Positions 15,611-20,822 of a DNA stretch of 31,873 nucleotides are shown here, piece by piece; the first letter of the stretch is position 1, and every line of letters starts with the position of its first letter. The notes under the pieces are model-generated. The model saw only the letters and a program-made list of their open reading frames with translations, searched no databases and was not told where the DNA came from. A program made the position numbers and the translations under genes. The DNA lies in IMG/VR virus record IMGVR_UViG_3300027375_000008, positions 1 to 31,873 of that record; one strand, 5' to 3'. The stretch comes from a virus.

Positions 15611-15688
15611 TGGTCTGGGTGGCAGGATTTGAACCTGCGGCCTCCGCCTTCCAAGGGCGGCCGTCTACCGGGCTGACATTACACCCAG
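15611..15688 (-). tRNA. tRNA-Pro (anticodon TGG)
   Basis: A 78-nt tRNA: acceptor CTGGGTG/CACCCAG, anticodon stem CCGCC/GGCGG with loop CTTGGAA (anticodon TGG, reading CCA), T arm GCAGG/CCTGC with loop TTCAAAT, discriminator A and encoded CCA. It is the first tRNA of the leftward transcript. Confidence 0.95.
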
Positions 15689-15729
15689 AGAAAGTCGGTC
15701 GTGGAAGGGAAGCGAGTTGCATGGCGGCA

Positions 15730-15735
15730 ATTATA
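15730..15735 (-). promoter_or_regulatory. Possible -10 box of the leftward tRNA/late transcript
   Basis: On the minus strand the bases read TATAAT, a perfect sigma70-type -10 hexamer, about 40 bp upstream of tRNA-Pro. No good -35 hexamer is found 16-18 bp upstream (GGGCTA or close), so an activator or another sigma factor would be needed if it is used. Confidence 0.35.
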
Positions 15736-15792
15736 TACAGACCTTAGGGGGTTTAGCCCGTGGCGATAAACCAGGGTAAACCCTATATATGG

Positions 15793-15906
15793 GACCCCTT
15801 ACGGGGGTCAGTCGGCGTGGTCACCAGGGAGGAAAGGAAGACTCCACGGAGAAACTCCCGGCCCACGCTGCGGAGGTTACGTCCCCACCAACCGCTGGGG
15901 TTTTCT
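15793..15906 (+). ncRNA. Candidate structured small RNA or leader
   Basis: Read on the plus strand the segment folds into three elements. A hairpin GACCCC/GGGGTC (15793-15798, 15804-15809). A nested arm with GCGTGG/CCACGC (15815-15820, 15863-15868), inside it GGGAG/CTCCC (15827-15831, 15855-15859), and inside that CTC-CACG-GAG (15842-15851). Then CCCCA/TGGGG (15883-15887, 15896-15900) followed by TTTTCT, a weak Rho-independent terminator. A TATATA box lies at about 15784-15789. The order of hairpin, long arm and terminator is what a short independent RNA would look like. It was not recognised as a known RNA family. Confidence 0.35.
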
Positions 15907-16012
15907 CATGGCGAGACCTCAGTTTGACTGGGGTTTGATCCACCGCGCAAAGCGCAAATCAAGATCAAACTTCGAGAACTGGCACAGTCTTTGCTGTATT
16001 AAGATATACATA

Positions 16013-16169
16013 GGATACCGGTATCCTTATATACCGGTATCCCTTAGAAAATAACTAAAAGAATGCGTAAGCATTCTGGTTTTCTAATCATTGGTTATCC
16101 GCATAGCGGTATAAGGATACCGGTAGTAACCACCTTAATCTGGTTACCTATGGCTGGATACCGGTATCC
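16013..16169. repeat. Array of four GGATACCGGTATCC-type palindromes
   Basis: The 14-bp perfect palindrome GGATACCGGTATCC occurs at 16013-16026 and 16156-16169. Degenerate copies lie at 16029-16042 (12 of 14 bases) and from 16115 (GGATACCGGTAG). Between them are further inverted repeats: TATCCGC/GCGGTA around 16096-16112 and GTAACC/GGTTAC (16126-16131, 16142-16147). Repeated palindromes of this size are typical of binding sites for a dimeric regulator or for a replication initiator. Confidence 0.7.
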
Positions 16170-16174
16170 ACCGC

Positions 16175-16447
16175 TCACATCACAGCTTGACCACGCTTGA
16201 CGTGCTCGGCTGCGCCAGCAAAGGCGTACAGCAGCTGCTTGGCCAGCTTCATCAGGTCTTCCTGACCGCCGAACTCACGCAGATCGAGCTCGGTCTCGAA
16301 CGCATGAGGCTCACCGTAGACCAGAACGGTCCCGTGAACCTTCACGAACCAGGGTGCATAGACGAACTGAGTCGTCTCCTCGACGTTCACTTCCCGCAAT
16401 GGGTCGAATTGACGCAGGAAAGCCTGCACTTCAGGGGCTTTGAGCAT
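16175..16447 (-). CDS. Uncharacterised 90-aa protein
   Basis: The start at 16447 (MLKAPEVQAFLRQFDPLREV) is supported by a GGAG site six nucleotides upstream; the longer open frame has no such site and begins in low-complexity sequence. The middle is beta-like (FVYAPWFVKVHGTVLVYGEP) and the end helical (EDLMKLAKQLLYAFAGAAEH). It ends 5 bp from a perfect GGATACC palindrome and stands alone between two non-coding regions, so it may take part in regulating them; that is a guess from position. No DNA-binding motif is evident. Confidence 0.65.
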   Translation of the reverse strand: MLKAPEVQAFLRQFDPLREVNVEETTQFVYAPWFVKVHGTVLVYGEPHAFETELDLREFGGQEDLMKLAKQLLYAFAGAAEHVKRGQAVM

Positions 16448-16499
16448 GGGTTTCTCCGGTTGATGTTCCAAAAAGGATTCTGACCGGGGTTCCTTTAGG

Positions 16500-16534
16500 C
16501 CCCCCAGGGTCGTTTTCCTGGGTCCACTGGGGGG
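16500..16534 (-). promoter_or_regulatory. Mutually exclusive stem-loops in the leader of the 16447 gene
   Basis: CCCCCCAG pairs with CTGGGGGG (8 bp), while the inner CCCAGG can instead pair with CCTGGG (6 bp). The two pairings share bases. They lie 53-87 nt upstream of the leftward start codon. The arrangement could act as a leader switch or may only be one nested structure. Confidence 0.3.
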
Positions 16535-16804
16535 TAGGTACCACCCACCCCAAGAAAACGCAGCCAAGGCCTGAAATAAGCGTCCTGGCTATGCCTTCGG
16601 CTGGGATTAGGGCTTGGGGTTGTGAAAGGCGGGTCTCGCACGAGTGATCCTATACGTGCTGGAGTCCTCATACCCCCCGTACTCCGCTCCGGCTGGCCAT
16701 AGGCCCCCTCCCTCCACCACCTTCCGGCCTGTACAGACCGGTAATCAGTAGTAACCCTATGTGAATCAATGGGTTATCTACTGTCTGTGTACTTAATCGT
16801 CTGT

Positions 16805-16834
16805 TGTCTACCTTTCTTTGGGAGAAAGGTAGCC
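16805..16834 (+). other. Hairpin family copy A
   Basis: TGTC, then a 9-bp stem TACCTTTCT/AGAAAGGTA around TTGGG, then GCC. It shares length, loop core GGAG and flanks with copies at 17274 and 21531, while stem pairs differ in a compensating way. It lies 115 bp before the first gene of the rightward operon. Confidence 0.7.
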
Positions 16835-16843
16835 ACCTTCCTT

Positions 16844-16920
16844 GGGTTATTGGTGATGAAAATGTATGGAATCCAGCTCCCGTGTGGGTTGATCTATGAC
16901 ATTCCTCCTACCAATAACCC
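16844..16920. repeat. 11-bp perfect inverted repeat GGGTTATTGGT, 55 bp apart
   Basis: GGGTTATTGGT (16844-16854) is repeated inverted as ACCAATAACCC (16910-16920). Related GGGTTAT or GGTTAT words occur at 16771 and 16093. The sites lie just upstream of the first rightward gene and could be operators that loop the DNA. Confidence 0.5.
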
Positions 16921-16949
16921 CAACCCCTTGATTTAGAAAGCAAATCGCC

Positions 16950-17087
16950 ATGAAACCCCCCATTGCAAAAACCTATCTCGACTACGTTTCCTATTGCCGT
17001 AGCCGAGGTCTCAAACCCATGCCTCTCATCAGCTTCAATCAGCTCCTCAAAGCTGGTTACAACCCCTTCACAACCTCCTGGAGTTAA
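16950..17087 (+). CDS. 45-aa peptide, first gene of the rightward operon
   Basis: The product starts MKPPIAKTYLDYVSYCRSRG and ends in a Pro/Phe/Trp-containing tail (YNPFTTSWS). The residue pattern, with a helix then KPMPLISFNQLLKAGY, looks like a small host-interacting or DNA-binding peptide, but no family was recognised. The upstream ribosome site is weak (AGAAAG). Only 3 bp separate it from the next gene, which supports a real coding unit. Confidence 0.5.
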   Translation: MKPPIAKTYLDYVSYCRSRGLKPMPLISFNQLLKAGYNPFTTSWS

Positions 17088-17090
17088 TAA

Positions 17091-17264
17091 ATGTACGCAA
17101 CCATCGCAACCCTCTTCACCGTATTAACCGTTCCAGCCATGTATCTCGGTCTACTGGTAGTCAAGACCTATGACCTGAGGTTTGAGCTGTTCTGCCTTCC
17201 CATCTTCCTGTGCTTGGCCATCGCTTGCTGGGCTGTCGCCAGGATGGATGACGTCTCCCGCTGA
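17091..17264 (+). CDS. 57-aa two-helix membrane protein
   Basis: The product has two hydrophobic segments, about residues 4-24 (TIATLFTVLTVPAMYLGLLV) and 32-50 (LFCLPIFLCLAIACWAVAR), joined by a short charged loop and ending in MDDVSR. A GGAG site lies 8 nt before the ATG. Small inner-membrane proteins of this kind in early phage operons often act in superinfection exclusion or membrane takeover; that is only a possibility here. A hairpin of the three-member family follows the stop. Confidence 0.65.
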   Translation: MYATIATLFTVLTVPAMYLGLLVVKTYDLRFELFCLPIFLCLAIACWAVARMDDVSR

Positions 17265-17273
17265 GCCTAAATC

Positions 17274-17303
17274 TGTCTGGCTCTCCTTTGGAGAGAGCCA
17301 GCC
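17274..17303 (+). other. Hairpin family copy B (possible weak terminator)
   Basis: TGTC, stem TGGCTCTC/GAGAGCCA with loop CTTTGGA, then GCC, followed by a pyrimidine-rich stretch (AGCTTTCTCTTGTGTTTG). It lies 10 bp after a stop codon and 55 bp before the next ATG. It has the same 30-nt frame as copies A and C. Confidence 0.7.
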
Positions 17304-17358
17304 AGCTTTCTCTTGTGTTTGTTTAATTAACCCTTGTTTGTCTTGAAAGGACACTCTC

Positions 17359-17802
17359 ATGTTTTTCACCACCAAATCCCTGAACGCCAACGGTCCCACT
17401 CCCAAGCAAGTGGAGTGGTTTGCTCGCCGCAACATGGTTGCTCCGGCTACCCGTGAGGAAGCGAGCTCGTTGATCGCCGCTGAGATCGCCAAGCAGGAGA
17501 CCGCTCCCGCTCCCGAGAAGGTTCTCGGTGCTGCGTACATGCTCGGCGTTGGCCTGGGCTGGTGCGGCAAGGAATTGCCCGGCGCTGGCATTCGAGAGGC
17601 GATGACCCAGGTCAAGATCCTCGAGCAGGTTCAAGCCATCCAGCGAGCCATGCTGGACGACAGCAAGTCTCAGGACGACGTCGACGCCGCAGTGAAGATG
17701 CTGATGGCAACGTGCCTGGAACGACTGGCCAAGCAGATGCCGGTCGAGCGCCGTGTGGTGGGCATGCAGCCCGCAGCGCACGCAGAACCAGCTCCGTACT
17801 GA
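17359..17802 (+). CDS. Uncharacterised 147-aa helical protein
   Basis: The product starts MFFTTKSLNANGPTPKQVEW with an AAAGGA site before the ATG. It is rich in helices and methionine (REAMTQVKILEQVQAIQRAM, KMLMATCLERLAKQMPVERR) and has an Ala/Pro-rich tail. No catalytic or metal motif is seen. It stands alone between hairpin B and a strong terminator, so it is a single-gene unit or the end of the first sub-operon. Strong isolation suggests it is highly expressed early. Confidence 0.65.
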   Translation: MFFTTKSLNANGPTPKQVEWFARRNMVAPATREEASSLIAAEIAKQETAPAPEKVLGAAYMLGVGLGWCGKELPGAGIREAMTQVKILEQVQAIQRAMLDDSKSQDDVDAAVKMLMATCLERLAKQMPVERRVVGMQPAAHAEPAPY

Positions 17803-17819
17803 GCAGGTTGACCGGAACA

Positions 17820-17850
17820 GGGGGTGGCTACGGTCACCCCCTTTTCTTTT
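17820..17850 (+). terminator. Rho-independent terminator
   Basis: GGGGGTG/CACCCCC (17820-17826, 17835-17841) with an 8-nt loop, followed by TTTTCTTTT. It ends the transcript of the 17359 gene. Confidence 0.9.
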
Positions 17851-17860
17851 CTCGGGAGCT

Positions 17861-17884
17861 ACTCCCAATTCGATATTTACACGA
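17861..17884 (+). promoter_or_regulatory. TTCGATATTTACACGA element, copy 1
   Basis: ACTCCCAATTCGATATTTAC followed by ACGA. It matches copy 2 (19806-19829) in 20 of 24 bases and copy 3 (25083-25098) in 15 of 16. It lies directly after a terminator and 7 nt before an ATG, so it overlaps or abuts the GAGG ribosome site. A phage-specific promoter with a very short leader is the simplest reading. Confidence 0.5.
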
Positions 17885-17891
17885 GGCTGAC

Positions 17892-18260
17892 ATGACAACC
17901 GACACCATCACCCTTCAGCAAGAGCTCGAACAGTTCATCGGCACTGAGAAGTACCACTACAACCCGCTGTACCGCTGGCTCAAATACACCGACGGCGTGA
18001 AGTACTTCGCCGAGAACGCAGGCGGCGGAGCCTACTGGTTCCTCGACATCATCGGCACCGAGCTGCGCAGCCTGGCGCACTTCCGCAGTTTCCTGGTCAT
18101 CGAGCTGGGCGTCCACACCAACCAGTCAGCCGACATTGTCGTGACTGACGGCGATGACTCCGAGCTGTGGGCCAAGGTCATCAGCGCAACCGACTGCCCG
18201 ACAGGCAACTGGCGCTTCTTCCTTCAGGGAGACGTCTTGATGCTGACCTCGGAGTATTGA
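17892..18260 (+). CDS. DUF6876-like protein
   Basis: The 122-residue protein starts MTTDTITLQQELEQFIGTEK and contains YRWLKYTDGVKYFAENAGGG, AYWFLDIIGTELRSLAHF and VVTDGDDSELWAKV. The pattern FxGTE..Y, YTDGVKYxAE and YWxLDxI matches the DUF6876 family found in phages and bacteria, whose role is unknown. The start was placed at the ATG after GAGGCTGAC; the longer open frame runs back through the terminator and is not real. It heads the operon 17892-19751. Confidence 0.75.
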   Translation: MTTDTITLQQELEQFIGTEKYHYNPLYRWLKYTDGVKYFAENAGGGAYWFLDIIGTELRSLAHFRSFLVIELGVHTNQSADIVVTDGDDSELWAKVISATDCPTGNWRFFLQGDVLMLTSEY

Positions 18261-18262
18261 CC

Positions 18263-18580
18263 ATGAGCCTGTCCCCACAGCAGGCCTTCATGCTCAAGAT
18301 GTTCGCCGATGGGTGGGGATTCAAGATGTACAACGACAAGCCGGGGTCTTGGAACACCTACTGGTCTCTGCGTCGGCGCGGACTGCTCAGCGCAGGCAAG
18401 ACAGTCAAAACATCAACCAACCTCATCGCCAAGGACAGGCTCACCGACAAGGGGAGAAAGGCCTTGGCCAAGTACATGGAGAAGCAGAAAGGAAAAACCA
18501 ATGGGTCGAATGAAGAAGCTCTACGAGCTGACCGCCGAACAGGACAAGCCGTTCCTGTACTTCATGCAGCGCACGACTGA
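18263..18580 (+). CDS. Uncharacterised small protein, possibly winged-helix-like
   Basis: The 105-residue product starts MSLSPQQAFMLKMFADGWGF and contains SWNTYWSLRRRGLLSAGKTV, then TDKGRKALAKYMEKQ. The order helix, helix, RRGLL and 'LTDKGRKAL' resembles winged-helix proteins that read DNA, so a small regulator is possible. Its last 26 codons overlap the next gene by 80 bp, and the sequence there (EEALRADRRTGQAVPVLHAA) reads like an out-of-frame tail. The biological end could have been near residue 80 before a frame change. Confidence 0.6.
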   Translation: MSLSPQQAFMLKMFADGWGFKMYNDKPGSWNTYWSLRRRGLLSAGKTVKTSTNLIAKDRLTDKGRKALAKYMEKQKGKTNGSNEEALRADRRTGQAVPVLHAAHD

Positions 18581-18764
18581 CCTAACCGCCGCGTGCGAGA
18601 AGGCGCTCGACAAGATTCGTCAAGCCGAGTTCCTGCTCGGCGACTTCCTGGCCAACGCCGAGTTCACGCCGTATGAAGGCGAGGACATCGAGGCTGCTCG
18701 CCAATTCCTCAACGAAGCAATCGAACTACTGGAGGGACCGAATGCTCGTCCGACTGGACTTTAG
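18501..18764 (+). CDS. Uncharacterised 87-aa helical protein
   Basis: The ATG at 18501 follows AAAGGAAAAACCA, a good ribosome site, inside the end of the previous gene. The product starts MGRMKKLYELTAEQDKPFLY and is almost entirely helical with charged faces (CEKALDKIRQAEFLLGDFLA, AARQFLNEAIELLEGP). No family was recognised. It overlaps the zinc-ribbon gene downstream by 23 bp. Confidence 0.65.
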   Translation: MGRMKKLYELTAEQDKPFLYFMQRTTDLTAACEKALDKIRQAEFLLGDFLANAEFTPYEGEDIEAARQFLNEAIELLEGPNARPTGL

Positions 18765-18960
18765 GCTGGGAACGCCGACGCCCAGCAACATGTTTGGCCG
18801 ACCGTTGATCAGCACGCCGGTTACCAGGTCAACCAGCCCTGAGTACAAGGGCCGAACCCATCCGCCGTGCAGCGACTGCGGCGCCGATGCCAACCAGATG
18901 ATCACCGAACGCAACCACAACACCTGGTTCTGGTGCGGCGTCTGCGAGGTGGGCGGATGA
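18742..18960 (+). CDS. 72-aa zinc-ribbon protein
   Basis: The product starts MLVRLDFRLGTPTPSNMFGR and ends with a ribbon: CSDCGADANQMITERNHNTW and then WCGVCEVGG. The two C-x2-C knuckles about 25 residues apart are a typical zinc-binding pair, found in small phage proteins that touch nucleic acid or host factors. GGAGG lies 6 nt before the ATG. It overlaps its neighbours on both sides. Confidence 0.65.
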   Translation: MLVRLDFRLGTPTPSNMFGRPLISTPVTRSTSPEYKGRTHPPCSDCGADANQMITERNHNTWFWCGVCEVGG

Positions 18961-19205
18961 ACGAGCTCGCCAGAGGCCTGGCCCCAGCGCCAGCAACAGC
19001 GGCCGAGAAAGCGGCCAAGACTACCGAGCGCATGAAGACTGAGACGATCCACGCTCAGGCCATGCAGCTCGAGTACATGCGACTGCGTCTGATCTCCCTG
19101 GAGGAAGAGGTCAAGCAGCTCACCAAAGAGAATCGCAGCCTGGGCTTCAAGCTAAAGGCTGCACAACGCCACATTGAACAACGAGGAGAAACACATGGGT
19201 CTTGA
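18957..19205 (+). CDS. 82-aa coiled-coil protein
   Basis: It starts at an ATGA overlap (MNELARGLAPAPATAAEKAA). Residues 20-75 form a heptad-like charged helix (RLRLISLEEEVKQLTKENRS, GFKLKAAQRHIEQR), so it probably dimerises. No other domain is present. It may be a partner of another product of this operon. Confidence 0.6.
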   Translation: MNELARGLAPAPATAAEKAAKTTERMKTETIHAQAMQLEYMRLRLISLEEEVKQLTKENRSLGFKLKAAQRHIEQRGETHGS

Positions 19206-19599
19206 TATGTACGCTTACACGATCCCAGCCAATCGGCTCGGTGACAAGCAGGTCGATCTTAACGACCAGGTATTCGAGGATGGCAAGGCAAGAGAAGGCG
19301 TCGACACAGACTTCGCCTACTGGCGCAAGTTCAACAACCTGCACCAGTGGATGGCCGACCTGTACTACAAGAAGGGCGGCGGCTCTGAGTCGTTCAACTG
19401 CACCACGCTCAGGCTCATGCCAGCCGACCTGGACAGACTATGGGATGAGGCGGGAAACCTGAAGCCCAGGTCTGGATTCTTCTGGGGTGACGAGGATGAG
19501 ATGACTCCAGAGTCCACCCAAGAGGTCCGGGACTTCGTTACCAAAGCACGAGCAGCCATCGCCGAAGGCAAGGCAGTCGTGTACGACTCTTGGTGGTGA
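19195..19599 (+). CDS. 'MGLDMYAY' phage protein of unknown function
   Basis: The start at 19195 follows the site GAGGAG; an ATG 21 bp upstream is less likely because the conserved N-terminus is MGLDMYAY. The 134-residue protein continues with FAYWRKFNNLHQWMADLYYK, CTTLRLMPADLDRLWDEAG and a C-terminus with TQEVRDFVTKARAAIAEGKA and VVYDSWW. Proteins that open with MGLDMY are widespread in phages and bacteria, still without an assigned role. It is rich in W and Y. Confidence 0.7.
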   Translation: MGLDMYAYTIPANRLGDKQVDLNDQVFEDGKAREGVDTDFAYWRKFNNLHQWMADLYYKKGGGSESFNCTTLRLMPADLDRLWDEAGNLKPRSGFFWGDEDEMTPESTQEVRDFVTKARAAIAEGKAVVYDSWW

Positions 19600-19601
19600 T
19601 C

Positions 19602-19751
19602 ATGGGCTGGGTCATCGGCATCTCGGCGATCTGCGCCTGGTTCACGCACATCTTCTTCTGCTTCAGCACAGCCTCATGGCTGCTGCTGTTGGCCGGGGCG
19701 ATCTTCTTCCCGATCGGCATCATCCACGGCGTCTACTTATGGTTCACATGA
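19602..19751 (+). CDS. 49-aa membrane protein
   Basis: The product is hydrophobic through most of its length: residues 2-24 (GWVIGISAICAWFTHIFFCF) and 26-46 (SWLLLLAGAIFFPIGIIHGV), separated by only a few polar residues. The segment FFPIGIIHG resembles small membrane proteins in many phages. It is the last gene before a terminator and starts 2 bp after the previous stop. Confidence 0.6.
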   Translation: MGWVIGISAICAWFTHIFFCFSTASWLLLLAGAIFFPIGIIHGVYLWFT

Positions 19752-19771
19752 CCATACACAATCCATGACAG

Positions 19772-19791
19772 CGCCCCTTCGGGGGCGTTTT
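19772..19791 (+). terminator. Rho-independent terminator
   Basis: CGCCCC/GGGGCG (19772-19777, 19782-19787) with a TTCG tetraloop, then TTTT. It ends the operon that starts at 17892. Confidence 0.9.
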
Positions 19792-19805
19792 CATTTAAGC
19801 GAAGC

Positions 19806-19829
19806 ACTCCCATTTCAATATTTACGCAA
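19806..19829 (+). promoter_or_regulatory. TTCAATATTTACGCAA element, copy 2
   Basis: ACTCCCATTTCAATATTTAC followed by GCAA. It lies 15 bp after a terminator and 11 nt before the ATG of the next operon, the same setting as copy 1. Confidence 0.5.
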
Positions 19830-19840
19830 GAGATAATCGA

Positions 19841-20011
19841 ATGAAGACAAACGCTTTGCGCCATGTGCGCCAACTATTCAACAACCCTCACATCCCGGCG
19901 AATCACAACCGCTCATACCAGCGTCAATGGGTGCGTCAGATTCGCTTGCTCGGTGACAGGTGGTTGCTCGCCAAACCAATCGAAAGGGGAACAGGCAATG
20001 CTTCCTTATGA
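19841..20011 (+). CDS. 56-aa basic protein
   Basis: The product starts MKTNALRHVRQLFNNPHIPA and contains NHNRSYQRQWVRQIRLLGDR then WLLAKPIERG. It is strongly basic with a conserved-looking QRQWVRxIRxLGDRWLLAK core that I associate with small proteins in related phages. A nucleic-acid-binding role would fit the charge. It heads the operon 19841-21520 and overlaps the next gene by 14 bp. Confidence 0.6.
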   Translation: MKTNALRHVRQLFNNPHIPANHNRSYQRQWVRQIRLLGDRWLLAKPIERGTGNASL

Positions 20012-20180
20012 CTACGCCAGATGCCACGCATCGCTGCCTGATCAGAACTGCAAGCGATGCCAGCGCTGGGCCAAGCACCCAGATCAGACCTGGGGTGAGC
20101 GCACGCCGCAGCATGAGTGCGTCAACTCGCTCGACGAGAACTGCCAATACATCCCGATCGACCGGGAGGACGGCAAGTGA
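19998..20180 (+). CDS. 60-aa Cys-rich protein
   Basis: The start at 19998 follows GGGGAACAGGCA. The product begins MLPYDYARCHASLPDQNCKR and has cysteines at CHASLPDQNCKRC, HECVN and ENCQY, with histidines between, suggesting one zinc site. Function is unknown. Its last codon and stop overlap the GTG of the next gene. Confidence 0.6.
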   Translation: MLPYDYARCHASLPDQNCKRCQRWAKHPDQTWGERTPQHECVNSLDENCQYIPIDREDGK

Positions 20181-20569
20181 GCAAGCGTGCGTACAGGGCG
20201 ATCGTCCTGGCCGCACTGCCAGGCAGCAACGCTGATGTCAGGGCCAGGACAGGTCTCAGTCTGGCCACTGTCTCTCGATGGTTCACAGACCTGCGTACCG
20301 CAGACGAGATTCATCTTCACCACAAGGAAGTGCATCCAAACGGTGGACCGATGGTTTCTGTCTTCCACCCTGGACCTGCGCCAGCTGGCTTCAAGCCAAA
20401 GATTCCCAAGCTGCTAAACGACATCGGCCGCACTCGAAGGTACAGGCGCAACGCTCGTGCGTCGGGTGAATGGGAAGACATCAAGGCAAGACGCAGAGCG
20501 GCGTATCACGCAAACAAAAAACCAAGACGCGACGCGCTGACGTCCGCGCTTTTCGGAGTAACACCATGA
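20177..20569 (+). CDS. Helix-turn-helix DNA-binding protein
   Basis: The start is a GTG at 20177 in a GTGA overlap with the previous stop, after GGGAGGACGGCAA. The 130-residue product opens with SKRAYRAIVLAALPGSNADV, then RARTGLSLATVSRWFTDLRT and ADEIHLHHKEVHPNGGPMVS, the order of a winged helix-turn-helix with a beta wing. The C-terminal third is very basic (RTRRYRRNARASGEWEDIKA). It is probably a transcription regulator of the phage's own operons or of the host. The target is not known. Confidence 0.65.
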   Translation: MSKRAYRAIVLAALPGSNADVRARTGLSLATVSRWFTDLRTADEIHLHHKEVHPNGGPMVSVFHPGPAPAGFKPKIPKLLNDIGRTRRYRRNARASGEWEDIKARRRAAYHANKKPRRDALTSALFGVTP

Positions 20570-20658
20570 GTCAATGCCAACACCGCTGGGAACCCGTGGA
20601 GGGTCAGCCACTTTACAAGTGCTCTCGGTGCGGCGCGTTTATGAGGATCATCAAATGA
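20566..20658 (+). CDS. 30-aa zinc-ribbon peptide
   Basis: A gene of 30 codons starting in an ATGA overlap and ending in another. The product, MSQCQHRWEPVEGQPLYKCS then RCGAFMRIIK, has C-x-H and C-x2-C, which together can hold one zinc ion. Precise overlaps on both sides argue that it is translated. Confidence 0.5.
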   Translation: MSQCQHRWEPVEGQPLYKCSRCGAFMRIIK

Positions 20659-20822
20659 ACTGCTGTGACGAATACGGCAACTGCCGACAAGGCAGGGAAT
20701 GCCCGGTGCGAAAGCAACTGGAGGAAGAAAAGCCAACCCCTGCTGACGGGCAATTGGTGTGGGCTCTGTTGGGATTCATTGTCCTGATGCTTGGCCTGAT
20801 GACGTTGAGGAGTTGCTTATGA
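20655..20822 (+). CDS. 55-aa protein with Cys-rich head and one membrane helix
   Basis: The product starts MNCCDEYGNCRQGRECPVRK, with four cysteines in the first 16 residues, followed by a charged linker and one hydrophobic helix (LVWALLGFIVLMLGLMTLRS). The cysteine cluster would face the cytoplasm if the positive-inside rule holds. ATGA overlaps join it to both neighbours. Confidence 0.6.
   Translation: MNCCDEYGNCRQGRECPVRKQLEEEKPTPADGQLVWALLGFIVLMLGLMTLRSCL

Larger units (their letters stand above)
15689..16174. other. 486-bp non-coding control region rich in hairpins and palindromes
   Basis: No convincing protein gene lies here. From left to right I see: a TATAAT box on the minus strand (15730-15735); stems GGTTTA/TAAACC and AGGGT/ACCCT around 15750-15785; a multi-stem plus-strand structure ending in a weak terminator (15793-15906); an inverted repeat GTTTGATC/GATCAAAC (15933-15940, 15963-15970) enclosing GCGC-AAA-GCGC; a cruciform of TTAGAAAA/TTTTCTAA (16044-16051, 16080-16087) enclosing AGAATGC-GTAA-GCATTCT; and four GGATACCGGTATCC-type palindromes. 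The right part is clearly richer in A and T than its surroundings. It sits between the leftward late/tRNA transcript and a small leftward gene and could hold promoters, operators or an origin. Confidence 0.6.
16448..16949. other. 502-bp divergent non-coding region
   Basis: This region separates a leftward gene from the rightward operon and must hold at least the rightward promoter, but no clear -35/-10 pair was found. It holds: alternative stems CCCCCCAG/CTGGGGGG (16500-16507, 16527-16534) and CCCAGG/CCTGGG (16503-16508, 16517-16522), which cannot form together and lie in the leader of the leftward gene; TAACCC/GGGTTA around 16752-16776; a 30-nt hairpin of the three-member family (16805-16834); and the 11-bp inverted repeat GGGTTATTGGT at 16844/16910. 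No protein gene is convincing. Confidence 0.55.

Noticed and set aside
15048-15747. Several plus-strand open frames with EGIEPSP- and GIEPTT-type segments
   Set aside because: These are translations of reverse-complemented tRNA genes, a known artefact.
15908-16054. 48-codon plus-strand frame starting MARPQFDWG
   Set aside because: It has no ribosome site and runs through inverted repeats and the GGATACC palindromes; better explained as non-coding control DNA.
16013-16169. Repeats considered as a CRISPR array
   Set aside because: The repeats are 14-bp palindromes at irregular spacing, without repeat-spacer order and without cas genes.
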